From: GCA-2688775 sp035288865
GTDB taxonomy: Archaea > Nanobdellota > Nanobdellia > Woesearchaeales > GW2011-AR4
Direction: 5' to 3'
DNA: 29,357 nucleotides
Assembly (NCBI GenBank): GCA_035288865.1
Contig: DATDZA010000001.1
Span: forward strand, 1 to 29,357
Made by a program: the position numbers and the translations under genes. Under the pieces are notes generated by a model. That model was not told the DNA's origin. It saw only the letters and a list, made by a program, of their open reading frames with translations, and ran no database searches. Of the stretch, positions 21,165-29,277 are shown in pieces; positions within the stretch are counted from its first letter, which is position 1; each line of letters begins with the position of its first letter.

Positions 21165-21283
21165 CGGACACAACTGCTGTTAAGAATTGCATGAGTAACT
21201 CAGAAAATCTGTGACTTGTGAGGCTCGTAAGACTCACTCGCCATGTCACGGATTTTCTTTATTCAATCAATTGCGTGTGTCCG
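21165..21283. repeat. Nested inverted repeat between the two adhesin-like genes
   Basis: The outer arms are CGGACACA (165-172) and TGTGTCCG (276-283). The middle arms AGAAAATCTGTGAC (202-215) and GTCACGGATTTTCT (245-258) pair over 14 positions with one G-T. The tip is GTGAG/CTCAC (218-222 and 233-237). A short direct repeat GAATYGCATGA occurs at 21124 and 21185. The 120-nt unit looks like a miniature inverted-repeat element or a structured RNA or terminator. Confidence 0.65.
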
Positions 21284-21338
21284 ACATTATATTTTGTTTT
21301 TTATTTTCACAAGTAAACTGGGGTAGATGGGGGAATAG

Positions 21339-23633
21339 ATGAACAGGAAGTTTATATTGTTGTTAATCATATTTTTATTTCTGCCTATTGTGTACTCTAT
21401 AACCACTTTTGTTATTCAGGAAACTGATAAGCTTAGTTTGCGAACACATGCTGCAGATCCGGATAGTGATAAGTTAATTTATTATTATATTCCACCTTTA
21501 AACGAAAAAGGAGAGTGGCAGACGACTTATGGGGATGCCGGAACATATAATTCAATAATTACTGTGTCCGATGGCCAGGCAAATGCAACTGAAGACATTC
21601 AAATTGTTGTTAACAAAAAAGAAGTTGCTCCTACGATAGATTACGCCTCCCCTAATGACCCAGTCACGATGAATGAATCGGAGTCAGTAAATTTTGAAGT
21701 GCATGCAAGCGATTTGAATAAAGACCCGTTGACTTATACATGGTACCTTGACAATAAAAAGTCAGGCTTCGGGCAATATTTTGCTTACAGTACAACTTAT
21801 AACGACGCAGGCACCCATCGCGTTTTGGTTATAGTTTCCGATGGAACTTTGGATGCATCAAAAGAATGGACTGTTGATGTTCTTGATTTTGATGTTGGCA
21901 TTCTTCTCAACCAAATAAATGACGTCACAGTAAACGAAGGCGATATTGCTAGATTAAATATTCCGAATTTTGCGAACTATGGATTGTCTTACACGGTTTC
22001 CGAACCTATCGGGAACAAGAATGAATGGCAGACAAATTACGACGATTCTGGAGACTACGCTGTTTTTATTCACGTGGCTGGAAACGGATTTAAGGGAGAC
22101 AAAACTGCAACAGTTACAGTTAAAAATGTTGATAGGGCGCTGGTTTTTGACTATATAGGCAACAAATTAATAGATGAAAACCAAACTGTCACAATTAATT
22201 TAAATGCGGTTGACCCTGATGGCGACGAAATAAAATATTCGGTCGACAAGCTGCCTGACGGGGCAACACTTGATGGAAATAAATTTACATGGACACCGGA
22301 ATTCGACACCGTTAAGAAAGAGGACTTTATTGACAGAGTGGTTGATAAATTTACAATATTGAGCAAAACATTTTATCTTCAGTTTGCAGCCGCTTCGAAT
22401 GACGAGAAAATTCTGCATAATATTATAATAACTGTAAAAGACATCAACAGGGCTCCTGTTCTTGAAGATTTGCAGCCCATAACTGTCGATGAAGGCGACA
22501 CAATAAAAATAGTTCCATTTGCTTATGATGTGGACGGTGACAAAGTTACAATTTCATATTCCGGATTCATGGCATCAGATACATACAAGACCAAATTTGG
22601 AGATGCAGGAATTAAATATGTTAAAGTTACAGCAAGCGATGGAACACTCGCAGCTTCAAAAACTGTGCAGATAATAATTAATCACGTCAACAGGCCGCCG
22701 GTGTTAGATAAAATAAAAGACTTAAAAGCAACCGAAGGCGATGATATAACGATAGTATTGAATGCGCATGACCCTGATGGTGACCAACTCCAGCATTCTG
22801 TTTCAAACTCCCCATCTCAGGCATCTTTGAGCGGAAATAAATTTATTTGGAGTGTGCCTTATGATTTTGCAAGAAGGAAAGAGGTAAAAACGCTTGATTT
22901 GATGTTTTATGTAAATGATGATAACTCAAGCGCAAGCCAGCCTGCAAGAGTGCATGTGACTGACAAAAACAGGGCTCCAAGAATAACTAATGCAAGCAGA
23001 AGCATCGTTGCTAAGGTCAATGAGCCAGTATTTATGTTTGTAAAAGCAATTGATGACGACAATGACCAATTAACCTACACCTGGGATTTCGGATTGCTCG
23101 AAAAATATCAGGCAACGGAGAATCACGAGAGAATTTTCACAAACCCAGGCAATAAAGTTGTGAAAGTCCTTGTAAGCGACGGAACAGATTCAGTTGAACA
23201 GATAATCAATATATTTGTTCAGGGCACCTCCAACATCAATAACCAGTTTTTGAACGATAGTGTCTACATAAAAGTTCGTAAAGTAAATATAACTTACAAG
23301 GAGACCAGAGTTTTGAGCGCTCAAAATGTCCAGTCATTAACAACCAGCGGCGGCATAACTTTACCAGCTGCCAACAGGCCCCCAAGAATTTTGGAATCAA
23401 CAAATAACGTCGTTGCAAAAGTTGGCCAGCCTGTCCTGCTTTATGTTAAGGCAGTTGATGACGACAAAGATACTTTGGCTTATATCTGGGATTTTGGCTT
23501 TTTGGACTCGCACAAGGGAACCCAGTATCATCAGAGAACATTCACGACAGCCGGAAATAAAATTGTAAAAGTTACAGTCAGCGATGGCCATTACAATGTA
23601 ATTCAGACTTTGAGTGTCAATGTAGTGGAATAA
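21339..23633 (+). CDS. Large secreted protein of cadherin/PKD-like repeats
   Basis: 764 residues with a cleavable signal peptide (hydrophobic 5-18, then VYS). It contains about seven Ig-like repeats of roughly 85-110 residues. Each has an acidic site (DPDSDKL, DLNKDPL, DPDGDEI, DVDGDKV, DPDGDQL, DDDNDQL, DDDKDTL) and a closing VSDG strand, and they are joined by NRAP/NRPP linkers. The last two repeats carry WDFG like PKD domains (TYTWDFGLLEKY, AYIWDFGFLDSH). The first two repeats align with those of the upstream lipoprotein, so the pair arose by duplication. No C-terminal anchor is visible, so it is either released or held by a partner. GGGGGAATAG is its ribosome-binding site. Confidence 0.85.
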   Translation: MNRKFILLLIIFLFLPIVYSITTFVIQETDKLSLRTHAADPDSDKLIYYYIPPLNEKGEWQTTYGDAGTYNSIITVSDGQANATEDIQIVVNKKEVAPTIDYASPNDPVTMNESESVNFEVHASDLNKDPLTYTWYLDNKKSGFGQYFAYSTTYNDAGTHRVLVIVSDGTLDASKEWTVDVLDFDVGILLNQINDVTVNEGDIARLNIPNFANYGLSYTVSEPIGNKNEWQTNYDDSGDYAVFIHVAGNGFKGDKTATVTVKNVDRALVFDYIGNKLIDENQTVTINLNAVDPDGDEIKYSVDKLPDGATLDGNKFTWTPEFDTVKKEDFIDRVVDKFTILSKTFYLQFAAASNDEKILHNIIITVKDINRAPVLEDLQPITVDEGDTIKIVPFAYDVDGDKVTISYSGFMASDTYKTKFGDAGIKYVKVTASDGTLAASKTVQIIINHVNRPPVLDKIKDLKATEGDDITIVLNAHDPDGDQLQHSVSNSPSQASLSGNKFIWSVPYDFARRKEVKTLDLMFYVNDDNSSASQPARVHVTDKNRAPRITNASRSIVAKVNEPVFMFVKAIDDDNDQLTYTWDFGLLEKYQATENHERIFTNPGNKVVKVLVSDGTDSVEQIINIFVQGTSNINNQFLNDSVYIKVRKVNITYKETRVLSAQNVQSLTTSGGITLPAANRPPRILESTNNVVAKVGQPVLLYVKAVDDDKDTLAYIWDFGFLDSHKGTQYHQRTFTTAGNKIVKVTVSDGHYNVIQTLSVNVVE

Positions 23634-23638
23634 TACTT

Positions 23639-23986
23639 ATGAATAATCCAAAGAAAGAAATAGTGCTTGGACTTATGGTCTATCTGGCAGATATTGTATT
23701 GTTTTATTTTCTATGGGAAAATAATATTTTATTAGGCATTTCTTTTTTTCTAATTTCAGTTTTCTTGTTATTCTGGAATTCTGATTCACAGGAAAAGTTT
23801 GCATATTTTGTCAGCTTTTTTCTGGGGCCGATAATTGATATAGTTTTGGTCCCCACCGGGATTTGGAAATACGAAAATCAGACACTATTGCAAATACCAT
23901 TGTGGCTTCCTTTTGCATATGGAATTTTCGGGCTGGTCCTTATAAAAATATCCAAAGCCGCCTTTAAAATTTCTGTGAAAAAATAA
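23639..23986 (+). CDS. Small multi-pass membrane protein of unknown function
   Basis: 115 residues with four hydrophobic segments (about 8-26, 30-46, 53-70, 85-103). The stretch GPIIDIVLVPTGIWKYENQ followed by IPLWLPFAYGIFG recalls small archaeal and bacterial membrane families with a conserved P-x-W-x-P core, but no family can be named. It starts 5 nt after the stop of the large repeat protein and is probably co-transcribed with it. Confidence 0.68.
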   Translation: MNNPKKEIVLGLMVYLADIVLFYFLWENNILLGISFFLISVFLLFWNSDSQEKFAYFVSFFLGPIIDIVLVPTGIWKYENQTLLQIPLWLPFAYGIFGLVLIKISKAAFKISVKK

Positions 23987-23997
23987 TTTTCAATAAC

Positions 23998-24007
23998 ATT
24001 TATAAAG
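23998..24007 (+). promoter_or_regulatory. TATA box of the helicase-like gene
   Basis: ATTTATAAAG centred about 27 nt before the ATG at 24029. Its presence argues that the shortened helicase gene is transcribed from its present start. Confidence 0.6.
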
Positions 24008-24028
24008 TAGTTTTCTCTCGAAAATATT

Positions 24029-25588
24029 ATGCCTAAATCTGTGAAAATAAATGAGGAATTTGACAGCGCAGTACTGAATATTGCTATAGACACAATTAGA
24101 ATCGGCAAGCAGGCAATTGTTTTTGTGAATACAAAAAAATCTGCTGAAAAGACTGCGGAAGACATATCAAAAAAAATGAAGAAAGATGAAGCTTTATCTG
24201 TAATTGCAGACGATGCTTTAAATACCCTCTCGAGACCGACTAAGCAATGCGAAAGATTGTCCTATTGCCTGCAAAAGGGAATTGCCTTTCATCATGCAGG
24301 CCTCACGCAAAAACAGAAAGAGATTATAGAAGATAATTTTCGAAAAGGCATGGTAAAAATAATCTGCTGCACCCCTACTCTGGCGTATGGGGTAGACCTT
24401 CCGGCTTTTAGGTCTATAATAAAAGATCTGAAAAGATTTACAGTTCACGGCTTAAGTTGGATACCAGTTCTTGACTATATGCAGATGTCAGGCCGTGCAG
24501 GCCGGCCGAATTATGACAGCGAAGGGCAGTCAATTGCAATCGCACTGACAAATTCAGAAAAGGAAAAGATTCAAGAAAAATATGTCAATGGGCTGCCGGA
24601 AGATATTTATTCAAAATTAGCTGTCGAGCCGGTGTTGAGAACTTATGTGCTGTCTCTCATTTCAGCTAACTTTATCACTACAAAAAAAGAATTATTTGAT
24701 TTCTTTGACAAAACATTTTATGCATATCAATTCAAAGACTTAAGAAGATTGCATGCGACAATAATTAAAGTAATTGACTTACTTGACGAGTGGGAATTTA
24801 TTTTAAGGTCTGGAAGCAACGATTTCGCAGGTGCTGACGAGCTTGATGATGAAAAATTCAAAACAACTTTGATTGGAAAAAGAGTTGCTGAACTTTATAT
24901 AGATCCTTTGACGGCATATTTCATGATTAGCTGCCTCAGAAATGCATCTGATAAAAAATTGGATGCTTTTTCATTCTTGCAGATGATTTCCCACACCCTT
25001 GAGATAAGGCCGATGCTTAAAGTCGGATTGAGGGAGCATGAAAAAATACAGGAGCAGATGCTGGAGCTAAGTGATTATCTGCTCGAGGACGAGCCATCGA
25101 TGTATGAGCAGGAGTATGAAGACTTCCTTAATTCAATCAAGACAGGCTTGATGTTTAATCAGTGGATAAACGAGCAGGATGAGGAATTCTTGTTGGAAGA
25201 ATATAATGTGCGCCCCGGAGAACTAAGGGCAAAAATTGACATAGCAGACTGGCTATTATATTCAACAGAAGAGCTGGCCAAGCTTCTCCATTTCCAGTCA
25301 GTGCTAAAAGAAATTGTAAAATTAAGATTAAGGTTAAAATATGGTGTTAAGGAAGAATTATTGACATTAATACGATTGGAGAATATCGGAAGGGTAAGAG
25401 CACGAATCTTGTTCAGAAACAGGATAAAGGACATTCACGATTTAAAGAATGCCGACTTGGCTACATTGACACAATTATTAGGCGAGAAAACGGCATTGGG
25501 AATAAAAAAACAGATTGGACAAGAACAATTAGAAACTCCCGAAAACAAGAGAAAAGGGCAGATTAGCTTAAAGGATTGGGAAGAATAG
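24029..25588 (+). CDS. Hel308/Ski2-like helicase lacking the first RecA domain
   Basis: 519 residues matching the C-terminal two-thirds of Hel308-type DNA helicases. Visible parts in order: motif IV IVFVNTKKSAE (30-40), motif V CCTPTLAYGVDLPA (113-126), motif VI QMSGRAGRP (152-160), then winged-helix, ratchet (about 290-400) and a helix-hairpin-helix (LIRLENIGRVRARILF). Walker A, DEAH and the rest of RecA1, about 200 residues in full-length enzymes, are missing. Alone it could not hydrolyse ATP. A TATA box just upstream and the clean domain edge suggest a true split gene, with the RecA1 part perhaps elsewhere. The C-terminus QISLKDW resembles a PCNA-interacting motif. Confidence 0.85.
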   Translation: MPKSVKINEEFDSAVLNIAIDTIRIGKQAIVFVNTKKSAEKTAEDISKKMKKDEALSVIADDALNTLSRPTKQCERLSYCLQKGIAFHHAGLTQKQKEIIEDNFRKGMVKIICCTPTLAYGVDLPAFRSIIKDLKRFTVHGLSWIPVLDYMQMSGRAGRPNYDSEGQSIAIALTNSEKEKIQEKYVNGLPEDIYSKLAVEPVLRTYVLSLISANFITTKKELFDFFDKTFYAYQFKDLRRLHATIIKVIDLLDEWEFILRSGSNDFAGADELDDEKFKTTLIGKRVAELYIDPLTAYFMISCLRNASDKKLDAFSFLQMISHTLEIRPMLKVGLREHEKIQEQMLELSDYLLEDEPSMYEQEYEDFLNSIKTGLMFNQWINEQDEEFLLEEYNVRPGELRAKIDIADWLLYSTEELAKLLHFQSVLKEIVKLRLRLKYGVKEELLTLIRLENIGRVRARILFRNRIKDIHDLKNADLATLTQLLGEKTALGIKKQIGQEQLETPENKRKGQISLKDWEE

Positions 25589-26255
25589 CGGGTGGTGAAT
25601 AAATCATAAGAGTATTCCGGCCAGCATCTTTTGCCTTGTATAATGCGCTGTCGGCATCACTAAGTAATAGGTTAACACTTTTTGTCAATTCAGGCGAAGT
25701 AGATATCCCTACGCTTACACTTAAATTACTGTAGCCTCTGCCTTTAACATAATGCAGAGCCTTAGCATCTTCTCTTCCTACATAATCTGTTAATTTTCTT
25801 TTCTTGAATCTATTTAGTATATCTCTCGCTGCTTTCGCAGCCCCATTTAGTTCAGTCTCTGGAAGAATTATCACAAACTCTTCACCCCCATATCTTGAGA
25901 CAAAATCACTTGGCCTTCTATTACTTGCAAGCGTTCGGGCGACATACTTAAGTGCAATATCTCCTTGTTCATGACCATAAGTATCATTATAATTCTTGAA
26001 CTTATCAACATCCACAATTAAGACTGAAAGAGGGTGATTATGACGGATTGCCCTCTGCCCTTCACGATCCAGACAACGGCTCAAGGCACCCCTATTTGGA
26101 AGTAAGGTAAGGGAGTCAATTAATGCTATCTCTTCTATCCTCCTCAATATTTCTTTTTTTTCGTTTTCTTCCAATCTTGGATGATTGTGTATATCATTCT
26201 CTAGCCTATAGAGCCTACTTTCTAAACTACCCTCACCAAATAAATCAGTCACCAT
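25563..26255 (-). CDS. GGDEF-domain diguanylate cyclase
   Basis: 230 residues. A short helical N-terminus (about 10-44, coiled-coil-like) is joined to a complete GGDEF domain (about 45-222). Key residues are DSLTLLPNR (47-55), VDVDKFKNYND with the metal Asp82, the active loop GGEEF (123-127) and the inhibitory I-site RPSD (114-117) exactly five residues before it. SVSVGIS and DADSALYKAK follow as usual. It should make c-di-GMP from GTP, with product inhibition. No sensor or membrane domain is attached. GATTTATAAAGGG about 30 nt upstream on the minus strand is its promoter. Its 3' end overlaps the convergent helicase gene by 26 nt. GGDEF proteins are rare in archaea, so transfer from bacteria is likely. 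Confidence 0.92.
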   Translation of the reverse strand: MVTDLFGEGSLESRLYRLENDIHNHPRLEENEKKEILRRIEEIALIDSLTLLPNRGALSRCLDREGQRAIRHNHPLSVLIVDVDKFKNYNDTYGHEQGDIALKYVARTLASNRRPSDFVSRYGGEEFVIILPETELNGAAKAARDILNRFKKRKLTDYVGREDAKALHYVKGRGYSNLSVSVGISTSPELTKSVNLLLSDADSALYKAKDAGRNTLMIYSPPAILPNPLS

Positions 26256-26338
26256 TTGATTATAATGGTGATTATCCCCTTTATAAATCTATGCATTTTG
26301 TTACTATATATAAGTAGTAAATTATATTTTCAACAACC

Positions 26339-26347
26339 TTTATAAAA
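26339..26347 (+). promoter_or_regulatory. TATA box of tRNA-Arg
   Basis: TTTATAAAA centred about 29 nt before the mature 5' end at 26372. Confidence 0.6.
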
Positions 26348-26371
26348 GATATTTTGTATCTTTGTTTTTAA

Positions 26372-26445
26372 GCCCGTGTGGTGCAGCCTGGACAGCACGT
26401 AAGCTTGCGGAGCTTAAAACCGGAGTTCAAATCTTCGCGCGGGCA
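26372..26445 (+). tRNA. tRNA-Arg (GCG), no intron
   Basis: Acceptor GCCCGTG/CGCGGGC (one T-G), D-arm GTGC AGCCTGGACA GCAC, anticodon stem TAAGC/GCTTA with loop TTGCGGA (anticodon GCG), four-base variable loop, T-arm CGGAG TTCAAAT CTTCG and discriminator A. The fold is complete with no insertion, unlike the Asn and Ile genes. CCA is not encoded. Confidence 0.92.
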
Positions 26446-26498
26446 TTAATTTATGTATTTATCAGAACACTACAGTTACTTAATTAAATTTATTGATA

Positions 26499-26774
26499 CT
26501 ATTCATATCTCAGCGCATCCACCGGTTTAAGTTTTGATGCCCTGTAAGCTGGAATTGCGCCTGCAATCATGCCGATTCCTACAGATACTAATAGTGACTC
26601 TGCAAGCAAGCTTATTGGAATAACTGTCTTCAGACTCCCGCCCGGTAAGCTGCCGGACAGCAGGTTAGGCAAAAATCCGGATATAACTGAGCCAAGCGAA
26701 ATACCCAAAATTCCCCCAACAAAACCGACCAATGCAGAATTCATCAAAAAAATCTGATAACAAAGGAAAGGCAT
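26499..26774 (-). pseudogene. C-terminal remnant of an FtsX/MacB-type ABC permease
   Basis: About 85 residues covering only the end of a MacB/FtsX permease. Two membrane helices are visible: MNSALVGFVGGILGISLGSV and SLLAESLLVSVGIGMIAGAI. Between them is a short extracytoplasmic loop, and at the end is the family's C-terminal motif IPAYRASKLKPVDALRYE. Full permeases have about 400 residues with an N-terminal helix and a large outer domain; none of that is present upstream. The apparent start MPFLCYQIF is chance sequence before the conserved IFLMNSALVG. A deletion remnant is the best reading. Confidence 0.82.
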
Positions 26775-26807
26775 GGAATAACTAACATGATAAAACTCAG
26801 AAAATAA

Positions 26808-27518
26808 TTAATTAGTCATAGGCACTTCAATAACTAAAATAGCACTTTTATCTTTTGTTTTGATTTCCACTTTCTCTGTATTGCGGATTTCAGCAGAATC
26901 CCCATCCAGCAGTTCATTTTTTCCAAGCTCAACATTCCCATTTATGATAAAAATATAAACCCCATGTTCAGGTTTTTTTACCATGTAATTTATAATTTTA
27001 TTTTCATCAAAAACCCCAATTGAGAAAACAGCATCTTGGTGCAGATATAATGAATTCTTATTTTTGCCTCCGGATACAATAATATTCAATTTATTTTTCC
27101 CATACTTCAAAAAACTTTTCTGCTCATAGCTTGGTTTCAGATTCATTTCATTTGGCTCGACCCAAACCTGCAGAAAATGGGCTTTACTGGTTTTTGAATG
27201 ATTAGACTCAGAATGTGAAATTCCGGTGCCTGCAGATATTCTTTGCACTTCCCTCTCTTTTATTATTCCGTGATTTCCCATGCTGTCCCTGTGTTCCAAA
27301 GATCCCTCAAGGACAATTGAAATTATTTCCATATTGTCATGGCGGTGCATCCCAAAGCCCATGCCGGACTCAACTTTATCATCGTTAAAAACCCTGAGAA
27401 GCCCGAAATTCATCCGGCTTGGATTATGATAATTTGCAAAGCTAAAGCTGTGCTTGCTCGAAAGCCAGTCATGTTCGGAAACGCCCCTTTCGGATGATTT
27501 AAGAATATTTATTTCCAT
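26808..27518 (-). CDS. Pirin-family bicupin protein
   Basis: 236 residues, two cupin domains. The N-terminal cupin holds the metal ligands His58, His60 (GMHRHDNMEIIS), His102 and Glu104 (GISHSESNH), matching the iron site of pirins and YhhW-type quercetin dioxygenases. The phrase GTGISHSESN is diagnostic. The C-terminal cupin (about 140-236) lacks metal ligands, as usual. The in vivo role of archaeal pirins is unknown; quercetinase activity or redox sensing is proposed for relatives. It starts 3 nt after the stop of the flavin reductase-like gene, so the two form an operon. Confidence 0.92.
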   Translation of the reverse strand: MEINILKSSERGVSEHDWLSSKHSFSFANYHNPSRMNFGLLRVFNDDKVESGMGFGMHRHDNMEIISIVLEGSLEHRDSMGNHGIIKEREVQRISAGTGISHSESNHSKTSKAHFLQVWVEPNEMNLKPSYEQKSFLKYGKNKLNIIVSGGKNKNSLYLHQDAVFSIGVFDENKIINYMVKKPEHGVYIFIINGNVELGKNELLDGDSAEIRNTEKVEIKTKDKSAILVIEVPMTN

Positions 27519-27521
27519 TTC

Positions 27522-28088
27522 CTACTTTTTTGTATGTTTTTCAATAAGTGATTTAATTTTATTCATTTCCTGTTCTGAGGTTCTTGGAATATTGTCTCCT
27601 AATTTCCAAAACTTTTGGCCGTGATAAACTATAGGTTCCTTTGCAGTTATTGGATGCACTTCCACCGCCTCACCTACAAATAAAGTATGGTCTCCGAGCT
27701 CTATTGTATTTACCAGTCTGCATTCAACATTAAGTGCAGCCCCGTCGACCATCAGGACCTTTATTTTTTTTGCCCTGGAGAATTTAAACCCCAATTCCCT
27801 AAGTAGTTCAATTTTATTTACATTTTTCCCGGAGCTTCCCCCTGCGACGCTCACAAGGACATTCTGGTCTTGCGCGGATAAATTAATCCCGAATTCTTTC
27901 TCTTCTTCAATATTTGCGTGAGTTGCTTCACTTGATTTGAGGCAAATCGCTATCAGACCCGGCTCATAGGATACCTGGTGCGTCCATTCCGCTGACATTA
28001 TGTTGTCACCGTAGGGGCCTGTACTGGTAATTAAACCTACATTTGTCACAAATTTTTTTGCGGGATCGCTTCCCCAAGGTATGTTCAT
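27522..28088 (-). CDS. Flavoredoxin / flavin reductase-like FMN-binding protein
   Basis: 188 residues of the FMN-binding split-barrel family. Recognisable parts are VGLITSTGPYGDNIMSAEW at the N-terminus (strand and FMN phosphate loop), ICLKSSEATHANIEEEKEFGINL, and the closing strand DHTLFVGEAVEVH. Family members carry electrons or reduce FMN with NAD(P)H. It precedes pirin with a 3-nt gap; the pairing of a flavoprotein with an iron cupin suggests a shared oxygen- or redox-related role (inference). No separate promoter stands out beyond the AT-rich gap at 28089-28129. Confidence 0.9.
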   Translation of the reverse strand: MNIPWGSDPAKKFVTNVGLITSTGPYGDNIMSAEWTHQVSYEPGLIAICLKSSEATHANIEEEKEFGINLSAQDQNVLVSVAGGSSGKNVNKIELLRELGFKFSRAKKIKVLMVDGAALNVECRLVNTIELGDHTLFVGEAVEVHPITAKEPIVYHGQKFWKLGDNIPRTSEQEMNKIKSLIEKHTKK

Positions 28089-28129
28089 TTTTCATCACGC
28101 TCCAATTTTCATTTTGTCAATTTACGCAG

Positions 28130-28621
28130 TTAATTTATGTAGTTAATATTTTTTTTGTCAATTCCCTTAATAAACTCTATGCTAACATCATCACTGGGCA
28201 AGTCCTCCTCATATATTAAATTTGGCATGAACTTGGTTATATCCTGGGCTAACTTAGTCACTGTGTGCTCACTGCCAAAATGGCGGCTGCTTACCTGGTA
28301 TACAAGCTGTCTCGTCTGCATCTCGTCGTATGACCCAATGGAATGGATGTACTCATGCAGTATCACGTGAAACAGATAATAATTGTAAATGGATGGGTTT
28401 GTTTGCAGGATTCTTGCAAGCGGCTTTTTGTTTATGATAATCATGTTTGCATTTAAAGAATAAAATGCGCCCACAAATCCATGGGAAAAGGCCCCTAAGT
28501 CAGATACACCAACCATTAATCCAGCCTGCTCAGCTCCTAATGATTCCATTACGATGCTCTTGACTAACTCAAATATATCTGCAAAAGTTTTTGCTTTTTT
28601 TAGCTCTTGTTCGTAATTCAT
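28130..28621 (-). CDS. Putative zinc metalloprotease-like protein with HExxH
   Basis: 163 residues, soluble. The core FHVILHEYIHSIGSYDEMQTR has the zinc motif HEYIH (His89, Glu90, His93) followed six residues later by an acidic YDE that could supply a third ligand. This is similar to small SprT- or Mpr-like cytosolic zincins. The preceding segment NANMIIINKKPL forms the strand usual before such a helix. No prodomain or signal is seen. GTATAAATTT about 26-30 nt before the ATG makes the mRNA leaderless. The substrate is unknown, and the family assignment rests on the motif. Confidence 0.7.
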   Translation of the reverse strand: MNYEQELKKAKTFADIFELVKSIVMESLGAEQAGLMVGVSDLGAFSHGFVGAFYSLNANMIIINKKPLARILQTNPSIYNYYLFHVILHEYIHSIGSYDEMQTRQLVYQVSSRHFGSEHTVTKLAQDITKFMPNLIYEEDLPSDDVSIEFIKGIDKKNINYIN

Positions 28622-28703
28622 GTTAAATAAAAAAAATTCAAAATTTATACGGGCCGGAAAAGAGGGGAAATCCAGCCCATATAAAAAAAAATTGATGAAT
28701 TCT

Positions 28704-29030
28704 TTACTCTTTTTCGAATATAGCGTCGAATTTCTGCTGAAGCTCTTCTTTTTTCTTTTCCGATTCAGCTTCGTCCTTGTATTTTTCCATCATTGCATCG
28801 ACAAATAATTCAGCAACCTGGTCAAGCTTCTTGCCTTTGGCAGCTTCGAGCTTTTTCTTCATCTTTTCTTTGATAAGTTCCATCTTTGCGCTGTGCGCAA
28901 GCCACATCATCATGCCCATCTTGTCATAACTTTTTTCACAGCAGTTGCTTTCGCCCGAACAGCCGCATTTTCCTTCGGCTTCATTTGAGCAGCATCCTCC
29001 GCTTCCTGATTCACAACAGTTTTCTTCCAT
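28704..29030 (-). CDS. Cys-rich N-terminal protein with helical tail, likely metal-binding
   Basis: 108 residues. The first 31 hold ten Cys in the order CC, CC, CGC and CC (NCCESGSGGCCSN, KCGCSGESNCC). The rest is a strongly charged helix (EKMKKKLEAAKGKKLDQ onward) without Cys, with a Met-rich hinge MGMMMW. This looks like a metallothionein-like or Fe/Cu/As-binding head on a coiled coil. GGAGG lies 7 nt before the ATG. It shares a regulatory region with a Cys-bearing mini-ORF and a divergent PadR-type regulator, which suggests metal- or thiol-responsive expression. No named family is assigned. Confidence 0.78.
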   Translation of the reverse strand: MEENCCESGSGGCCSNEAEGKCGCSGESNCCEKSYDKMGMMMWLAHSAKMELIKEKMKKKLEAAKGKKLDQVAELFVDAMMEKYKDEAESEKKKEELQQKFDAIFEKE

Positions 29031-29105
29031 TTTATTGCCTCCATATAATCCATTGTTGATATCATTAAAAATAATTCGCGATAAAAAATTAAAAATAAAT
29101 TAAAA

Positions 29106-29141
29106 CTAACATCCGCAATTTCCTTTTCCTTTTGGTTCCAT
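29106..29141 (-). CDS. Mini-ORF of 11 residues, MEPKGKGNCGC
   Basis: It has everything a gene needs on a tiny scale. A TATA-like TTTATATATAC (about 29161-29171) and a strong AAGGAGG sit 8-14 nt before the ATG, and a TAG closes it. The product ends NCGC, echoing the KCGC of the next gene 75 nt downstream on the same strand. It may be a leader peptide controlling that gene, a peptide in its own right, or the surviving start of a longer gene. Real translation is unproven. Confidence 0.45.
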   Translation of the reverse strand: MEPKGKGNCGC

Positions 29142-29160
29142 TTTGGCTTCCTCCTTAAAA

Positions 29161-29256
29161 GTATATATAAACTGAATATCGGATATACGATACTAATATA
29201 TAAACCTATCGGTCATACGATACCAATCAGGGCGGCATGGGGAAAATTATATATAC
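29161..29256. promoter_or_regulatory. Divergent promoter with two identical palindromic operators
   Basis: TATCG-N6-CGATA occurs at 29177-29192 and 29207-29222, exactly 30 nt apart (about three helical turns). Both half-sites are perfect in both copies. TATA elements flank or overlap them: TTTATATATAC on the minus strand for the Cys-rich genes, and ATTATATATAC (about 29246-29256) on the plus strand, 25-28 nt before the PadR start. Binding by the PadR protein to repress both directions is inferred. Confidence 0.7.
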
Positions 29257-29277
29257 TCGCGCTTTTATTGATAAAGC

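Noticed and set aside
20072..23633. The two repeat-protein genes as one gene split by the hairpin
   Set aside because: The second gene has its own signal peptide and ribosome-binding site, and its first two repeats align with those of the first gene, so they are tandem paralogues.
25159..25434. Minus-strand frame of 91 codons within the helicase gene
   Set aside because: Shadow of the HhH region of the helicase; low-complexity Ser/Asn/Leu product.
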